6,284 bases of DNA. It comes from Woeseiaceae bacterium (GTDB lineage: Bacteria > Acidobacteriota > Vicinamibacteria > Vicinamibacterales > UBA823). Positions 5,517-6,284 of this stretch are shown piece by piece; position 1 is the first letter of the stretch, and each line of letters opens with the position of its first letter. Made by a program: the position numbers and the translations under genes. Location of the stretch: assembly GCA_002696705.1 (NCBI GenBank), contig NZSH01000050.1:1-6284 (forward strand), read 5' to 3'. Under the pieces are notes generated by a model. The model did no database searches. It was given only the letters and a program-made list of their open reading frames with translations, and was not told the DNA's origin.

Positions 5517-6284
5517 CTAGGCTTCGTTTTTGGAATCAGCGAATTCGTGAATCGCGCTTATCACTGAATCCACGTCAGTATCAGACATAGTGAAAGCTGA
5601 CGGCAGCCACAAGGCACGCGGTGCTGCCCAGACGCTTCCAGGGAACCCTTCGTCGGAAAGCCGATATGGGGGTTGTGTGTGGAGCGGGAACCAAAATGGT
5701 CGGCAGTACATACGCCGATCCTGGAGGAAGCGATCTAATTCATCCCGGTGTTCGACAATCGCGTCGACCCACTGTGGGGATTCTCCACCATCGATGTCGA
5801 ATCCCGGAAGACGGATCCCATTAACCTCTGCCAAACTGCGCTCATACTGCAGGTAAGTTCTTTTCTGTCTGGCAAGACGTTCTGACAGGTACTCAAGCTG
5901 GCCTAGACCCACAGCCGAGTGCAGGTTTGTTAGCTTGAAGTTAAATCCTACCGACGGGTGTGGATCGTCTCCTCCAGTGCCGCGCACGGGGCGCCCCTGA
6001 TCTTTCAGTTCACGCAAGCGCACGTGTAGTGTGTCGTCGTTCGTCAGGACCATTCCACCTTGACCGGTCATGATCGTTTTATTCGGAGAAAACGACAGGC
6101 ATCCGGCAATGCCGATAGTTCCCAGTGCCTGCCCGTCATGGAAGGATGCAAGCGCCTCTGCGGCATCTTCGACGACCGCTAATCCATGGTTCTCCGCAAT
6201 CATTGCGATAGCTGAAAGATCTGCAGAGCGACCACTAACATGGACTGGCATCACAGCTCGTGTGCGCCCGGTGATTGCCTTCTC
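5517..6284 (-). CDS. DegT/DnrJ/EryC1 sugar aminotransferase (N-terminus outside window)
   Basis: This is a PLP-dependent aminotransferase that aminates NDP-keto-sugars. The frame is open to the window edge, and 255 residues are present; family members are usually about 360-400, so roughly the first 110-130 residues are missing. Counting from the edge, AITGRTRAVMPVHVSGRSAD (3-22) is the conserved lead-in. VVEDAAEAL (37-45) holds the Asp that contacts the PLP ring nitrogen (D40). FSPNKTIMTGQGGMVLTND (65-83) holds the PLP lysine K69, so it should be an active aminotransferase rather than a dehydratase of the ColD type, which has His there. The EDAAEA and NKTIxTGxGG patterns recall the perosamine synthase (RfbE)/PglE side of the family, so C-4 amination is plausible but not proven. 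The stop is 2 bases before the GT2 start. It is the first gene of the operon visible here; the promoter lies outside. Confidence 0.95.
   Translation of the reverse strand, partial: EKAITGRTRAVMPVHVSGRSADLSAIAMIAENHGLAVVEDAAEALASFHDGQALGTIGIAGCLSFSPNKTIMTGQGGMVLTNDDTLHVRLRELKDQGRPVRGTGGDDPHPSVGFNFKLTNLHSAVGLGQLEYLSERLARQKRTYLQYERSLAEVNGIRLPGFDIDGGESPQWVDAIVEHRDELDRFLQDRRMYCRPFWFPLHTQPPYRLSDEGFPGSVWAAPRALWLPSAFTMSDTDVDSVISAIHEFADSKNEA

Noticed and set aside
1..6284. Search for CRISPR arrays, insertion sequences, att sites and tRNA/rRNA genes
   Set aside because: No regularly spaced direct repeats, transposase motifs, terminal inverted repeats or tRNA-like cloverleaf were seen. The inverted repeat at 1044-1090 has no transposase and no room for one.

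Overview
The window is bacterial chromosomal DNA with dense genes, standard code, ATG/GTG starts and a mid-range GC content (judged by eye). It looks like part of a surface-polysaccharide or glycan (O-antigen/capsule-type) biosynthesis locus. No gene fixes the lineage. The glycosyltransferases and the nucleotide-sugar enzymes fit an environmental, probably Gram-negative, bacterium, but that is inference.

Left part (1-2345, + strand): the last 38 codons of an unidentified gene; a large polytopic membrane protein of the GT-C/PMT glycosyltransferase type (270-1718, possible GTG start at 222); a short spacer holding a hairpin; and a Nudix hydrolase of the ADP-ribose pyrophosphatase type (1779-2345) with a very strong ribosome binding site.

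Right part (2359-6284, - strand, transcribed right to left): a four-gene operon. It contains a 5'-truncated DegT/DnrJ/EryC1 sugar aminotransferase (5517-6284+), a GT2 glycosyltransferase of the DPM1-like type (4699-5514), an NAD-dependent epimerase/dehydratase (3685-4677) and a three-domain sugar C-methyltransferase of the TylC3/TcaB9/EvaC type (2359-3630). Spacings are 2, 21 and 54 bases, so these genes are very likely co-transcribed. The two gene sets converge, with only 13 bases between the Nudix and methyltransferase stop codons.

The - strand operon reads as synthesis and transfer of a modified sugar. The SDR enzyme and aminotransferase would work on an NDP-keto-sugar, the methyltransferase would add a branching C-methyl group, and the GT2 enzyme would transfer a sugar, possibly to a polyprenyl phosphate. 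The GT-C protein would then use a lipid-linked sugar on the periplasmic side. The exact sugar cannot be read from the sequence.

I found no wholly new system. The most unusual signals are a perfect 17-bp inverted repeat inside the GT-C gene, a methyltransferase whose N-terminal zinc site has lost two of its four cysteines in a symmetric way, a terminator-like hairpin plus T-rich tract lying inside the end of the Nudix gene, and a hairpin directly after the GT-C stop codon.
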